Shown here: piece after piece, positions 27,818-37,865 of the stretch
Position numbering within the stretch: position 1 is the stretch's first letter
How the letters are laid out: every line of letters begins with the position of its first letter
DNA from: Sphingomonas hengshuiensis
Lineage (GTDB): Bacteria; Pseudomonadota; Alphaproteobacteria; Sphingomonadales; Sphingomonadaceae
Assembly: GCF_000935025.1 (NCBI RefSeq)
Contig: NZ_CP010836.1
Coordinates: 248,001 to 312,000 of the forward strand
Direction of reading: 5' to 3'
Length of the DNA: 64,000 bases
Made by a program: the position numbers and the translations under genes
The notes under the pieces: generated by a model
Seen by the model: only the letters and a program-made list of their open reading frames with translations
The model's database searches: none
What the model was told of the DNA's origin: nothing

Positions 27818-28857
27818 CCCGTCTCTGGATTGCCCGCGCCGGTCGCAACGGGGAACGCGAGCTGGATGCCATCCAGCAGGGCAAATTGATGCTCGGCTTC
27901 AATGAAGTCGACGACCTGAGCCTGTATCAGGACCGCGCTGCCATCCTCGCGCATCTCGAAGAGGCCGTGCCTGATGCCAGCGCAAACCGGCGGAAGAACT
28001 TCGCGGCCCAGCTGAATCAGTTCGCCCATGTGATCCAGATCGGGGACCTTGTGGTGCTGCCCCGCAAGCTTACCAGCGGCGTCGCCATCGGCGAAGTCAC
28101 CGGCCCGTACAAGTTCGAGCCGGACGGTATCAGCAAACAGACGCGCGCGGTGAAGTGGCTCAACGAGGCTGTGCCCCGCGACGCCTTCAAGCAGGACCTG
28201 CGACACTCCTTCGGCGCGTTCATGACGGTTTGCGAGATCAAGCGGAACCAGGCGCTGGAGCGGGTCAAGGCGGTGCTGGCGACCGGACGGGACCCCGGCG
28301 CACTGCTCGGCAAGCAAGGTACGGCGACGGTCGCCGCGTCCGACGAGGTCGTGGACGCGGACGATATCGCAACGGACATCGAGGATGTCGCGAACCAGCA
28401 GATCATCTCGCTGATCAAATCGGAGTTTGCCGGACACGCGCTCGCGAACCTTGTCGCAGAAATACTGGAGGTCGAGGGCTACACGACCAAGGTTTCTCCG
28501 CCGGGTGCAGACGGCGGCGTCGACATCCTGGCGGCAGGGGGAACGTTGGGGCTTGGCGAAGACCGCATCTGCGTACAGGTGAAGTCGGGGGATGGCGCTG
28601 CAAACCATGACGTGGTTCTGCGCCTGATCGGATCAGTGTCGAACAGCCAGGCGCGCACGGGCCTGCTCGTTAGCATCGGCGGCGTGAACGCCGTCGCCCA
28701 AAAGGAACTCGACAACAACTTCTTCAAGCTGCGCCTGTGGCAGATGCCGGACCTGTTGAAGGCGCTGTTCCGTACCTACGCGCAGCTCCCCGTCGAAACG
28801 CGAGCGAAGTTGCCGCTGAAGCAAATCTGGGCGCCTCTCGCTGGACCCGAAGCATGA
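27814..28857 (+). CDS. Mrr-like restriction endonuclease inside the Type I operon
   Basis: A 347-residue protein. The N-terminal part (about 1-115, [30 protein letters not shown]) resembles the reader region of Mrr/EVE-type restriction proteins. The C-terminal part (about 205-345) is a PD-(D/E)xK-fold Mrr catalytic domain with GADGGVDILA and CVQVKS, giving the D...QxK signature, and a preceding GHALANLVAEILEVEGY helix. Mrr enzymes usually cut modified DNA. Its start (ATGA) overlaps the hsdS stop and its stop overlaps the hsdR start, so its dose is locked to the Type I enzyme. Confidence 0.85.
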   Translation: MTRLWIARAGRNGERELDAIQQGKLMLGFNEVDDLSLYQDRAAILAHLEEAVPDASANRRKNFAAQLNQFAHVIQIGDLVVLPRKLTSGVAIGEVTGPYKFEPDGISKQTRAVKWLNEAVPRDAFKQDLRHSFGAFMTVCEIKRNQALERVKAVLATGRDPGALLGKQGTATVAASDEVVDADDIATDIEDVANQQIISLIKSEFAGHALANLVAEILEVEGYTTKVSPPGADGGVDILAAGGTLGLGEDRICVQVKSGDGAANHDVVLRLIGSVSNSQARTGLLVSIGGVNAVAQKELDNNFFKLRLWQMPDLLKALFRTYAQLPVETRAKLPLKQIWAPLAGPEA

Positions 28858-31800
28858 GCCGCCTCCACGAGGAGATCAGCTTCGAGAGCGAGGTCTGCAC
28901 GATCCTCGCCTCCAAGGGCTGGCTGTACGCGGCAGGCGACGCGCAGGCCTATGACCGCAAGCGCGCGCTGTTCCCGGCCGATCTGCTCGCCTGGCTACAG
29001 GAGGCCCAGCCCAAGGCCTGGGAGAGCCTGACCACGCTGCACGGCGCCTCGGCAGAGGCGCTGCTGCTCGACCGCGTGCGCAAGTCGCTGGACGACCGCG
29101 GGACGCTCGACGTGCTGCGCAACGGCGTCGACACCATCGGCGTGCGCGGCACGATCCAGCTTGCCCAGTTCAAGCCGGCAATGGGCATGAACCCGGACAT
29201 TATCGCCCGCTACAGCGCCAATCGGCTCCGCGTGGTGCGGCAGGTTCGCTACAGCCTCGCCAACGAGAATTGCATCGATCTGGTGCTGTTCCTCAACGGC
29301 CTCCCCGTCGCCACGGTGGAGCTGAAGACCGATTTCACCCAGTCGGTGCAGGACGCGGTCGACCAGTATAAGCACGACCGGCTGCCGCAGCTTAAGGGGC
29401 ATGAACGCGAGCCGCTGCTGAGCTTCCCATCGGGTGCGCTGGTCCACTTCGCTGTCTCGAACCGCGAAGTGATGATGACGACCAAGCTGGCGGGGCCGGC
29501 CACGCACTTCCTGCCGTTCAACCAGGGCGATCATGGCGGCAAGGGCAACCCCGCGCTGCCCTTCGGCCATGCCACATCGTATCTGTGGGAGCAGGTGTGG
29601 CAGCGCGACAGCTGGCTGGAGCTGCTGGGCCGCTACCTCGTCACCCAGCGCGACGACAAAAAGGCCATTCGGGCGATCATCTTCCCGCGCTATCACCAGC
29701 TCGACGTGACGCGGAAGCTGCAGGCGGCGGTCCTCCAGGAGGGCGTGGGCGCCAAGTACCTCGTCCAGCACTCGGCGGGATCGGGCAAGACCAACTCCAT
29801 CGCCTGGACCGCGCACTTCCTCTCCGAGCTCCACGACGCGAACGACGAGAAGCTGTTTTCGACGGTGATCGTCGTGTCCGACCGGCGGGTGATCGACGGG
29901 CAGCTTCAGGACGCACTGTTCGATTTCCAGCGCACCACGGGCGTTGTCGAGACGATCAAGAGCGAGAGCGGCAGCAAGAGCGCGCAGCTGGCCGACGCGC
30001 TCAAGGCTGGCAAGAAGATCATCGTCTGCACGATCCAGACCTTCCCCTTTGCGCTCCAGGCGGTGCGGGATCTGGCGGCGACCGACGGCAAGCGCTTCGC
30101 GGTGATCGCGGACGAGGCGCACAGCTCGCAGACGGGCGAGGCAGCGGCGAAGCTCAAGGAAGTGCTCTCGCCGGAGGAGATTGCCGAGCTCCAGGACGGC
30201 GGCGAGATCGACACCGAAGACCTGCTGGCGGCACAGATGGCGGCGCGGGCGAGCGACACCGGCGTGACCTATGTCGCCTTCACCGCAACCCCCAAGGCGA
30301 AGACGTTGCAGCTCTTCGGGCGCGTGAAGCAGCCGGGCGGCCTGCCGGAGCCCTTTCACGTCTATTCGATGCGCCAGGCCATCGAAGAGGGCTTCATCCT
30401 CGACGTGCTCAAGAACTACACGCCCTATAAGCTCGCGTTCCGGCTGGCGCATGGCGGCAAGGAACTGGACGACACCGAGGTCGAGCGTTCGGCAGCGACG
30501 AAGGGCATCATGCAGTGGGTGAGCCTGCACCCCTACAACATCGCGCAGAAGGTCCAGATCGTCGTCGAGCATTTCCGTGAGAATGTGCAGCCGCTGCTCG
30601 ACGGTAAGGCCAAGGCCATGGTGGTGCTGGCGAGCCGCAAGGAAGCGGTTCGGTGGAAGCTGGCCATCGACCGCTACATCAAGGGCAAGGGCTATCCGCT
30701 GGGCACGCTCGTCGCCTTTTCGGGCGAGGTGAACGATCCGGATTCGTCGCCGGAGCCGCTGAGCGAGACGAGCAAGGCGCTCAACCCGAACCTGAAGGGC
30801 CGCGACATCCGCGACGCCTTCAAGGCCACCGAGTATCACCTGCTGCTCGTCGCGAACAAGTTCCAGACCGGGTTCGACCAGCCGCTGCTGTGCGGCATGT
30901 ATGTCGACCGGCGCCTGGCGGGCGTTCAGGCGGTGCAGACGCTGTCGCGCCTCAACCGTGCCCATCCGGGCAAGGACACGACCTATATCCTCGATTTCGT
31001 GAACAGCTCGCAGGAGGTGCTCGCCGCGTTCCGCACCTATTATGAGACGGCAGCGCTCGAAGGCGTCACCGATCCCAACCTTGTCTACGACATGCGCGCG
31101 AAGCTCGATGCCGGCGGCTGGTACGACAGCTTCGAGGTGGATCGCGTGGCGACCGTCGCGATGGACCCGAAGTCCACCCAGGGGGACCTTGCCGGGGCGC
31201 TCGGGCCGGTCGCGGATCGCCTGCTGAAGCGCTTCGCCGCAGCCAAGGCCGCCAAGGAGGCCGCCGACGCGCTTGGCGACGAGAAGGCTGCCCAGACGGC
31301 AAGCGACGAGATGGGCACGCTCACGCTCTTCAAGACCGACGCGCAGACCTTCATCCGCATCTACACCTTCCTCAGCCAGATGTTCGACTATGGCAACACG
31401 GACATCGAGAAGCGTTTCCTGTTCTTCAAATACCTCGTGCGGCTGCTCGATTTCGGGCGGGAGCGCGTGGCGGTGGACGTGTCGCAGCTGCAGCTCACGC
31501 ACCACCTGCTGAGCAAGCTCCACAAGCAGCCAATGCAGATGGGCGGAGAGCCCCCGAAACTCGCGCCAGTAGGCGACGCAGGGTCGGGGTCGATACAGGA
31601 GAAACAAAAGGCTCTCCTCCGCGAGATCATCCAGCGCGTGAACGACCTCTTCGACGGCGAACTCACCGACGGCGATCAGCTCGTCTACGTGAATGACGTC
31701 ATCAAGGGCAAGCTGCTGGAGTCCGAGGAGCTGGTTACGCAGGCGCTGAATAACAGCAAATCGCAGTTTGCCGCGTCGCCGACGCTGGACAATGAGCTGC

Positions 31801-31970
31801 TCAACGCGGTCATTGAGGCGCTCGACGCCCACCAGAAAATGAGCCAGCAGGCGCTGGGCTCGTCTACGGTCCGAGCAGGCCTGAAGGATGTCCTGTTGGG
31901 CCCTGGCCAGCTCTACGAACTGCTTCGAGATCGCGCTCCTGGGGCTGGGGGAATCCGTGAGTTGAGGTGA
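28854..31970 (+). CDS. hsdR: Type I restriction endonuclease/translocase subunit
   Basis: A 1038-residue protein. The nuclease domain holds NENCIDLVLFLNGLPVATVE followed by LK, giving the D...ExK triad (about 140-158). Walker A is SAGSGKT (about 306-312), and the SF2 helicase DEAH box IADEAHSS is at about 419-426, with further motifs YVAFTATPK, LLLVANKFQTGFDQP and QTLSRLNR. It translocates DNA and cleaves it when the site is unmethylated. The frame is open upstream, but the ATG at 28854 overlapping the Mrr stop (ATGA) is clearly the start. It is the last gene of the operon. Confidence 0.94.
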   Translation: MSRLHEEISFESEVCTILASKGWLYAAGDAQAYDRKRALFPADLLAWLQEAQPKAWESLTTLHGASAEALLLDRVRKSLDDRGTLDVLRNGVDTIGVRGTIQLAQFKPAMGMNPDIIARYSANRLRVVRQVRYSLANENCIDLVLFLNGLPVATVELKTDFTQSVQDAVDQYKHDRLPQLKGHEREPLLSFPSGALVHFAVSNREVMMTTKLAGPATHFLPFNQGDHGGKGNPALPFGHATSYLWEQVWQRDSWLELLGRYLVTQRDDKKAIRAIIFPRYHQLDVTRKLQAAVLQEGVGAKYLVQHSAGSGKTNSIAWTAHFLSELHDANDEKLFSTVIVVSDRRVIDGQLQDALFDFQRTTGVVETIKSESGSKSAQLADALKAGKKIIVCTIQTFPFALQAVRDLAATDGKRFAVIADEAHSSQTGEAAAKLKEVLSPEEIAELQDGGEIDTEDLLAAQMAARASDTGVTYVAFTATPKAKTLQLFGRVKQPGGLPEPFHVYSMRQAIEEGFILDVLKNYTPYKLAFRLAHGGKELDDTEVERSAATKGIMQWVSLHPYNIAQKVQIVVEHFRENVQPLLDGKAKAMVVLASRKEAVRWKLAIDRYIKGKGYPLGTLVAFSGEVNDPDSSPEPLSETSKALNPNLKGRDIRDAFKATEYHLLLVANKFQTGFDQPLLCGMYVDRRLAGVQAVQTLSRLNRAHPGKDTTYILDFVNSSQEVLAAFRTYYETAALEGVTDPNLVYDMRAKLDAGGWYDSFEVDRVATVAMDPKSTQGDLAGALGPVADRLLKRFAAAKAAKEAADALGDEKAAQTASDEMGTLTLFKTDAQTFIRIYTFLSQMFDYGNTDIEKRFLFFKYLVRLLDFGRERVAVDVSQLQLTHHLLSKLHKQPMQMGGEPPKLAPVGDAGSGSIQEKQKALLREIIQRVNDLFDGELTDGDQLVYVNDVIKGKLLESEELVTQALNNSKSQFAASPTLDNELLNAVIEALDAHQKMSQQALGSSTVRAGLKDVLLGPGQLYELLRDRAPGAGGIRELR

Positions 31971-31977
31971 TGCGGAT

Positions 31978-32187
31978 ATGTGCCGGCGCCACAGCGTCGG
32001 ATCGGCGACGTTCACCAAGGGGAAGTCGAAATACGGCGGGCCGAAAGTCTCCGAGGCGCGCGCCTGCGTGCGCTCGAAGGAGAACGCCCGGCTGAAGAAA
32101 TTGTTGAAGGCCCGCGCCGTCAGCCAGGCCTTATCACTATCCTCGGCATTGAAATCGACAATCACGCTGCTGGTCACGCAGTCGTAA
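31978..32187 (+). pseudogene. decayed IS3-family orfA fragment
   Basis: The frame reads RRHSVGSATFTKGKSKYGG, then KVSEARACVRSKENARLKKL. This matches the IS3-family (IS407-like group) OrfA pattern in which REHGISSATFYKWKAKYGG is followed by VSEARRLKALEDENxKLKKLL. A second frame resumes as ARLRALEGE, so there is at least one frameshift, and the C-terminal end is lost. The long antisense frame here is only its shadow. It marks a former insertion directly after hsdR. Confidence 0.7.
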
Positions 32188-32501
32188 TATCTCTGCTGCA
32201 CCGGGCTCTCGGGCTGGTCGGGGGAAAGCAGGAAGCGTCAAGAACGTCATTTTCCCGATAATTGTCGCCGCGAGGCGCAATGCATCGCGGGTGGGTGCGA
32301 GGCGATATGCCCTGCGTCCGTCCGCAATGCCCGTCGGGCCCGGGGAGAAAAAAGCGCGGCGGTCGTGAGGTCGCCGGAGCTGCGCACATAGACGTCAAAG
32401 AATGCAGCAATCCCGATCTCTTCCGAGGTCGGGAAGCGCTGGCGCTCGCCACGAAGACATACGCAGGCGGACGTCCAGCAAAATCAACGGGGGGTCATAC
32501 A
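32188..32501. other. leader region before the phosphate-locus TonB receptor, no gene seen
   Basis: About 310 bp without a recognisable gene. It should contain the promoter of the receptor gene that starts at 32502. I looked for two 11-bp-spaced TGTCA repeats (a Pho box) and did not find a convincing pair; GTCA occurs twice near 32238-32250 but with 9-bp spacing. Confidence 0.5.
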
Positions 32502-35258
32502 TTGTACAACAAATTCAGCCGCTTCGAGCGCGCCACGCATCTTCTCGCCGGAGTGGCGCTTGCCGCCCTGACGATTGTCCCGGCCGCGGCGCAGACCGTG
32601 CCGCCCGTCGACGCCGATGCCAACGAGGCCGGTGAGGAGATCGTCGTATCCGGCTATCGCCGCAGCCTGGACGAAGCGATCGAGATCAAGCGCAATACGG
32701 TTGGCTTTTCCGATTCGATCGTCGCCACCGACATCGCCGACTTTCCCGAGCAGAACCTGTCCGAGGCGCTGCAGCGCATCCCCGGCGTGACGATCGAGCG
32801 CGAGCGGGGCCTGGGCACCCGCGTCAACGTCCGCGGCCTGCCGAGCGAGTTCACCTTCGTCTCGATCAACAAGCTCGCCACCGCATCGGGTTCGGGCGGG
32901 CGTGATGTCGAGTTCGACATCTTCGCCTCCGAGCTGATCCAGTCGGTCACCGTGCAGAAGTCGCCGACCGCAGCCGACGAGGAGGGCGGCATCGCCGGCT
33001 CGGTCTCGATCCGCACCGCGCGCCCGTTCGACAATCCCGGCCTGCGCCTCGTCGGCAGCGTCGAGGGCGCGTATAATTCGATCTCGGAGAAGATCGACCC
33101 GAATTTCTCGTTCCTCGCGAGCAACACCTTTGGCGATTTCGGCGTGCTGGTGTCGGTCGCCAAGCAACAGCGGACCAACCGCACCGATTCCAATTCGGGG
33201 ATCAACTTCCGGCCGATCGCGCGCTGGACCGATCGCACGGGCTCGGGCGCTGTCTATCGCGACCAGGCGATCGCCGTGCTCCAGCGCGATGCCGGCATCA
33301 CCTTCACCAATGCCGACAAGAACAAGATCGTCTTCCTCGATAAGGTCGGCGACCGCGTCTATCAGAATGACCAGGATCGGCTCGGCCTGTCGGGCTCGGT
33401 CCAGTACAAGCCGAGCGAGACGTTCAGCCTCGCCTTCGACGCGTTCATCGGCTCCTATGATTCGGTCGAGGACGAATATGACGCCGCCGGCTATTCGGCG
33501 TCGAGCAACTCGACGCTCGAGACCATCCACGAAGTGGACAAGACGACGCTTTCGAGCGCCGGCATCATCGTGCTGCGCGACGTCTCCTATACCAACACCC
33601 AGCATGAATTCCTGAGCAAGCAATATATCAACGAGACCGACTATCGTCAGTTCGGCGGCGAGCTGAACTGGGAGACCGGCAACTGGAAGATCAACGCGCT
33701 GGGCGGCTATTCGGGCGCCAAGAAGACGATCGATTATGCCAATCTCAAGCACGTCGCCTATGCGCCGTCGCGGACCCGCTACACCGAGACGGGCGGCGAG
33801 ACGATCCCGAGCGCCAATCCGCGCACGATCGACATGTACAATGCGCCGGCCTCCTATCTGTTCGAAGCCTATGAGACGACACGCGAGCAGATTGAGGACG
33901 ATAAATATGCCGCGCAGCTCGATCTCACCTACGGCTTTGATTCGTCGGTGCTGAAGCGCTTCAATGTCGGCGGGCGCTACACCAACAAGACCAACCAGCG
34001 CCAATATGGCGAAGAGAAGATCCAGGGGCCGACGCGCGGCAGCACGGCCTATGTCAACAAGCGCACGCTTGCCGACAGCCCGCTCACCAATGTGACCGAG
34101 ATCGTCGGGGGCAAGGACTATCAGGTCCGCGACCTTGCCTGGGCGCAGGTCTCCAACGAATATGCCCGCAGCTTCTTCCGTCCGGCCGGCTTCGTGACGC
34201 CGTTCGCCAACGCCAACTATGCCAAGGTCAGCGAAGAGACGTTCGCCGGCTATGCGATGGTCGATTTCGAGTTCGACGTCGCGGTGCCGGTGTTCGTGAA
34301 CCTGGGTGGCCGCTACCTGCGCACCGACATCCACTCCGAGGGCTTCCACCAGATCCAGAACCCCAACGGCACGACGGGCCTGACCCCTGCGCCGGTCGCG
34401 AGCGACGGCAGCTACGAGAAGTTCCTGCCCTCGTTCAACGCGCATGCCGAGATCACCGACAGCCTGGTCCTGCGCGCTGCCGCGTCGAAGACGCTGATCC
34501 GCCCGGCGCTCTCCGACCTTGCCTATAAGCGCACCGCCAGCATCGGCAATTTCCGCTACACCGACGGCAATCCGGGCCTGAAGCCCACCTTGGCCGATCA
34601 GTGGGAAATCGGCGCCGAACAATATCTTGGCGGCGGCGGCATCCTTGCGGCGTCGTATTTCTGGAAGAAGATCAAGGGCGTGGTGCAGAGCCAGCTGACC
34701 GGCGAAGTGCCCAACGTGACGGTGTACAACGCCAACGGCACGGTCAACGGCGTCTATGATTTCGACGTCTATCAGCCGGTCAATGCCGAGGGCTCGTACG
34801 ACGTGAGTGGTATCGAGCTCAATGCGGTGATCCCGTTCGGGATGGCCGCCAAGTGGCTCGAAGGCTTCGGCCTCAATGCCAACGCGACCTTCCTCGACAG
34901 CTCGCTGACCGGCCAGTCCGATCTCGGAATCCCCACCTCGCCGATCGGCCTGTCGGACAACACGTATAACGCCACGCTGTTCTACGATCGGGGCCCGCTG
35001 TCGCTGCGCGTCTCGTACAACCGCAAGGGCGCCTATGTGGAGCGGATCGAGCGCAACATGTATCCGGTGTACCGCGACGCCTATGGCCAGTTCGACGTTG
35101 CCGCCAGCTATCAGGTGACGCGCAACTTCCGCGTCGAGCTGCAGGGCATCAACGTGGGCAATGCCAAGACGACGGGCTACACGATGGATCCGTCCTTCCC
35201 CGTGATGTACGAATCCTCGGGAAGCCGCATCAGCCTGGGCGTTCGCGCGCAGTTCTGA
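32502..35258 (+). CDS. TonB-dependent receptor of the phosphoinositide/phosphate locus
   Basis: A 918-residue outer-membrane receptor. The TTG start at 32502 follows a G-rich ribosome site (ACGGGGGG) and yields a signal peptide ending IVPAAAQ-TVPP. The plug has EEIVVSGYRRSLDEAIEIKR (the TonB-box region), SDSIVATDIADFPEQNLSEAL and RGLPSEFTFVSIN; the C-terminus is ISLGVRAQF with terminal Phe. It belongs to the long sphingomonad/xanthomonad receptor family often tied to carbohydrate or organic-nutrient uptake rather than iron. The downstream phospholipase C and alkaline phosphatase suggest a phosphorylated ligand such as an inositol phosphate or phospholipid head group. Confidence 0.9.
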   Translation: MYNKFSRFERATHLLAGVALAALTIVPAAAQTVPPVDADANEAGEEIVVSGYRRSLDEAIEIKRNTVGFSDSIVATDIADFPEQNLSEALQRIPGVTIERERGLGTRVNVRGLPSEFTFVSINKLATASGSGGRDVEFDIFASELIQSVTVQKSPTAADEEGGIAGSVSIRTARPFDNPGLRLVGSVEGAYNSISEKIDPNFSFLASNTFGDFGVLVSVAKQQRTNRTDSNSGINFRPIARWTDRTGSGAVYRDQAIAVLQRDAGITFTNADKNKIVFLDKVGDRVYQNDQDRLGLSGSVQYKPSETFSLAFDAFIGSYDSVEDEYDAAGYSASSNSTLETIHEVDKTTLSSAGIIVLRDVSYTNTQHEFLSKQYINETDYRQFGGELNWETGNWKINALGGYSGAKKTIDYANLKHVAYAPSRTRYTETGGETIPSANPRTIDMYNAPASYLFEAYETTREQIEDDKYAAQLDLTYGFDSSVLKRFNVGGRYTNKTNQRQYGEEKIQGPTRGSTAYVNKRTLADSPLTNVTEIVGGKDYQVRDLAWAQVSNEYARSFFRPAGFVTPFANANYAKVSEETFAGYAMVDFEFDVAVPVFVNLGGRYLRTDIHSEGFHQIQNPNGTTGLTPAPVASDGSYEKFLPSFNAHAEITDSLVLRAAASKTLIRPALSDLAYKRTASIGNFRYTDGNPGLKPTLADQWEIGAEQYLGGGGILAASYFWKKIKGVVQSQLTGEVPNVTVYNANGTVNGVYDFDVYQPVNAEGSYDVSGIELNAVIPFGMAAKWLEGFGLNANATFLDSSLTGQSDLGIPTSPIGLSDNTYNATLFYDRGPLSLRVSYNRKGAYVERIERNMYPVYRDAYGQFDVAASYQVTRNFRVELQGINVGNAKTTGYTMDPSFPVMYESSGSRISLGVRAQF

Positions 35259-35264
35259 TCCCTC

Positions 35265-35293
35265 GGACCGGCGTGCCCGCGGCACGCCGGTCC
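35265..35293 (+). terminator. perfect hairpin between receptor and phospholipase genes
   Basis: The arms GGACCGGCGTGCC and GGCACGCCGGTCC pair perfectly over 13 bp around a 3-nt loop, 7 nt after the receptor stop. There is no T-run, so it may partly attenuate transcription into the phospholipase gene or protect the upstream mRNA's 3' end. Confidence 0.55.
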
Positions 35294-35316
35294 CCGCACC
35301 ATTTTGGAGCTGGCTC

Positions 35317-36354
35317 ATGTTCTGGCTGTTCGCCCCGCTGGCGCTTGCCGCTGCAGAAGCGCCGCTGCGCGTCAACGACGTGGTGATGCTCGGCACGCAC
35401 AACAGCTACAAGCTGGCGATGCCGGCCGATCGCATGGCGGTGTTGCGGAAGGCCGATGCGGGCAGCGCCGACGCGCTCGACTATGCGCACCGGCCGCTCG
35501 CCGAGCAACTCGACGCGGGTGCGCGCCAGCTCGAACTCGACATCTGGTACGATCCCAAAGGCGGGCTCTATGCCGACGGGTCCGCCGAACCGATGATGCA
35601 GCGCCCGGGCTTCAAGGTGCAGCACATCGCCGGGTTCGACAACCGGGCGAGTTGCGTCACGCTGGTCCAGTGCCTGACGATCCTCCGCCTCTGGTCCGAC
35701 GCGCATCCGGGACACCTCCCGATCCTGCTCATGTTCAACACCAACGATAATGGCCGCGTCCTGAAGGGGGAGCCGTATAGCGAGGCCGCCTATGACGCAC
35801 TCGATGCCGAGGTCCGCTCGGTACTCGCGCCGTCGAAGCTGATCGTGCCCGATGCCGTGCAGGGCCGCTACCGCACGCTGCGCGAGGCGGTGCTGGCCAA
35901 TAATTGGCCGACGCTCGCGGAATCGCGCGGCAAGTTCCTGTTCGCGCTCGACGAAGGCGCGGCCAAGGTCGCGCTGTATCGCGGCGCGCGCAAATCGCTC
36001 GAGGGGCGCGTCTTCTTCGTCAATGCCGAGGAAAGCTCGCCGGCGGCTGCCTATCTGACGATCAACGATCCCGTGGGCGACGCCGATCGGCTCGCGCGCG
36101 CGGTGAAGGCCAATTTCCTGGTTCGTACCCGCGCCGATGCCGACACCCGCGAAGCCCGGACCAACGATACGCACCGGCGCGACGCCGCCTTGCGCAGCGG
36201 CGCGCAATACATCTCGACCGACTATCTGTGGCCCGACGCGCGTTTTGCCGGAGGCTATCGCGTGACGATGCCCGGCGGCGCCGTGGCGCTCTGCAACCCC
36301 GTTCGCCGTCCGCACGGATGCGGCGGCGCCATCACCGAACCGCCCGTTCGCTGA
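35317..36354 (+). CDS. Ca-dependent phosphatidylinositol-specific phospholipase C-like protein
   Basis: A 345-residue exported protein with a short signal-like start ([15 protein letters not shown]). The PI-PLC TIM-barrel signature is present: MLGTHNSYK with catalytic His28, [10 protein letters not shown] with metal-ligand acidic residues 73 and 75, and VQHIAGFD with the second catalytic His103. Proteins of this Ca-dependent (PLC1-like) group hydrolyse phosphoinositides to diacylglycerol and inositol phosphates. The ATG at 35317 follows TTTTGGAG. It lies between a TonB receptor and an alkaline phosphatase on the same strand (17-nt gap to the latter), implying joint use in releasing phosphate. 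Confidence 0.85.
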   Translation: MFWLFAPLALAAAEAPLRVNDVVMLGTHNSYKLAMPADRMAVLRKADAGSADALDYAHRPLAEQLDAGARQLELDIWYDPKGGLYADGSAEPMMQRPGFKVQHIAGFDNRASCVTLVQCLTILRLWSDAHPGHLPILLMFNTNDNGRVLKGEPYSEAAYDALDAEVRSVLAPSKLIVPDAVQGRYRTLREAVLANNWPTLAESRGKFLFALDEGAAKVALYRGARKSLEGRVFFVNAEESSPAAAYLTINDPVGDADRLARAVKANFLVRTRADADTREARTNDTHRRDAALRSGAQYISTDYLWPDARFAGGYRVTMPGGAVALCNPVRRPHGCGGAITEPPVR

Positions 36355-36371
36355 CCTCTGGAGTACCGCCA

Positions 36372-37778
36372 ATGATCTCGCGTATCGCCCTTGTTGCCCT
36401 GCTCGCTTTGTCTGCCCAGCCCGCCTTGGCGCAGGATTCGGCGCCCGATCTGGCGCGCGGTGCACGCGGCGATATCCGCGAACCCGGCGGTGCGCGGCGG
36501 CTCGCCGGAGACATGCGCGCCACCTATCGCACGCTCAGCGCCGAGGGCGAGGTCCGCAACGTCATCCTGCTGATCGGCGATGGCATGGGCGATTCGGAGA
36601 TCACGCTGGCGCGCAACTATGCCGAGGGCGCGGGCGGCTATTTCAAGGGCATCGACGCGCTGCCCTTCACTGGCCAGTACACGCACTATTCGCTCGACCG
36701 CGACACCGGCAAACCCAATTACGTGACCGACAGCGCGGCGTCGGCGACCGCCTGGGCCTCGGGCGTCAAGAGCTATAACGGCGCGATCGGCGTCGATCTT
36801 CGTGGCACGCCGCAGGCGACGTTGATCGAGCGTGCGCGGGCGGCGGGGCTGGGCACCGGAAACGTCTCGACCGCCGAAATCCAGGACGCGACGCCGGGCG
36901 CGCAGATCGCCCATGTTGCGTTTCGCAGCTGCTATGCGCCGGCTGTGACCAGCAAGACCTGCCCGAAGGAAGCGCTCGAGAATGGCGGCGCCGGCTCGAT
37001 CACCGAGCAAATGCTGAACACCCGCGCCGATCTGGTGCTGGGCGGTGGCGCGGCGAGCTTCGCCGAGACGGCGACAGCGGGCACGTACAAGGGCAAGACG
37101 CTGTTCGAGCAGGCGCAGGCGCGCGGCTATCGCGTCGTCCGCAACGCCGCCGAGCTCGACGCGGCCACACGCGCCGACGACAAGCAGCCGCTGATCGGCC
37201 TGTTCGCCGACGGCAACATGCCCGTTCGCTGGATCGGGCCAAAGGCGAGCCTCCACGGCAATATCGATCAGCCCGCGATCACGTGCCAGCCCAATGGCGC
37301 GCGCGGCGCGACGATACCGACGCTGGCGGCAATGACGCGCAAGGCGATCGCGCTGCTCAAGGACAAGCCCAAGGGCTTTTTCCTTCAAGTCGAAGGCGCG
37401 TCGATCGACAAGCAGGACCATGCCGCCAACCCCTGCGGCCAGATCGGCGAGACCGTCGATCTCGACGAAGCGGTTCAGGTCGCGCTGGAGTTCGCGCGGG
37501 CCGATGGTCACACGCTGGTGATCGTCACTGCCGACCATGCGCATACCAGCCAGATCGTCGGCAACGGCACTCGCGCACCCGGACTGTCCGCCGCGCTGAA
37601 CACGCGCGAAGGCGGCGTGATGACGGTGACCTATGGCACGGCGGAAGAGGGATCGCAGGCGCATACCGGCACGCAATTGCGCATCGCGGCCTATGGCCCG
37701 CACGCCGTCAATGTCAGCGGCCTGCTCGATCAGACCGACCTGCACTATATCATCCGGGATGCGCTGAAGCTCGATTAA
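36372..37778 (+). CDS. alkaline phosphatase (PhoA type)
   Basis: A 468-residue periplasmic phosphatase with a Sec signal peptide (cleavage near ALAQ, residue 20). Catalytic features of the family are all seen: metal-ligand IGDGMGDSE (about 68-76), the nucleophile in [10 protein letters not shown] (Ser121), the [11 protein letters not shown] block with Glu, Asp and His zinc ligands, TADHAH, and SQAHTG with the last zinc His. It hydrolyses phosphomonoesters, so it could strip phosphate from inositol phosphates made by the phospholipase encoded just upstream. The start ATG is preceded by CTGGAG. Confidence 0.93.
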   Translation: MISRIALVALLALSAQPALAQDSAPDLARGARGDIREPGGARRLAGDMRATYRTLSAEGEVRNVILLIGDGMGDSEITLARNYAEGAGGYFKGIDALPFTGQYTHYSLDRDTGKPNYVTDSAASATAWASGVKSYNGAIGVDLRGTPQATLIERARAAGLGTGNVSTAEIQDATPGAQIAHVAFRSCYAPAVTSKTCPKEALENGGAGSITEQMLNTRADLVLGGGAASFAETATAGTYKGKTLFEQAQARGYRVVRNAAELDAATRADDKQPLIGLFADGNMPVRWIGPKASLHGNIDQPAITCQPNGARGATIPTLAAMTRKAIALLKDKPKGFFLQVEGASIDKQDHAANPCGQIGETVDLDEAVQVALEFARADGHTLVIVTADHAHTSQIVGNGTRAPGLSAALNTREGGVMTVTYGTAEEGSQAHTGTQLRIAAYGPHAVNVSGLLDQTDLHYIIRDALKLD

Positions 37779-37865
37779 GGGCTTTGCTACGGGCGGGGAT
37801 GTGCCCCAATTTCGACCGTTCGCCTGGTGCGGGGCGATCCCGAAACCGGGCGACTTGGTGGCCAA

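Noticed and set aside
31985..32201. Minus-strand frame with natural composition after hsdR (IVDFNAEDSDKAWL)
   Set aside because: The plus strand here reads as IS3 OrfA (SATF.KGKSKYGG, ENARLKKL), so the minus frame is its antisense shadow.
32188..32501. Pho box upstream of the phosphate-locus receptor
   Set aside because: The expected TGTCA-type direct repeats with 11-bp period were not found; the two GTCA copies have 9-bp spacing.
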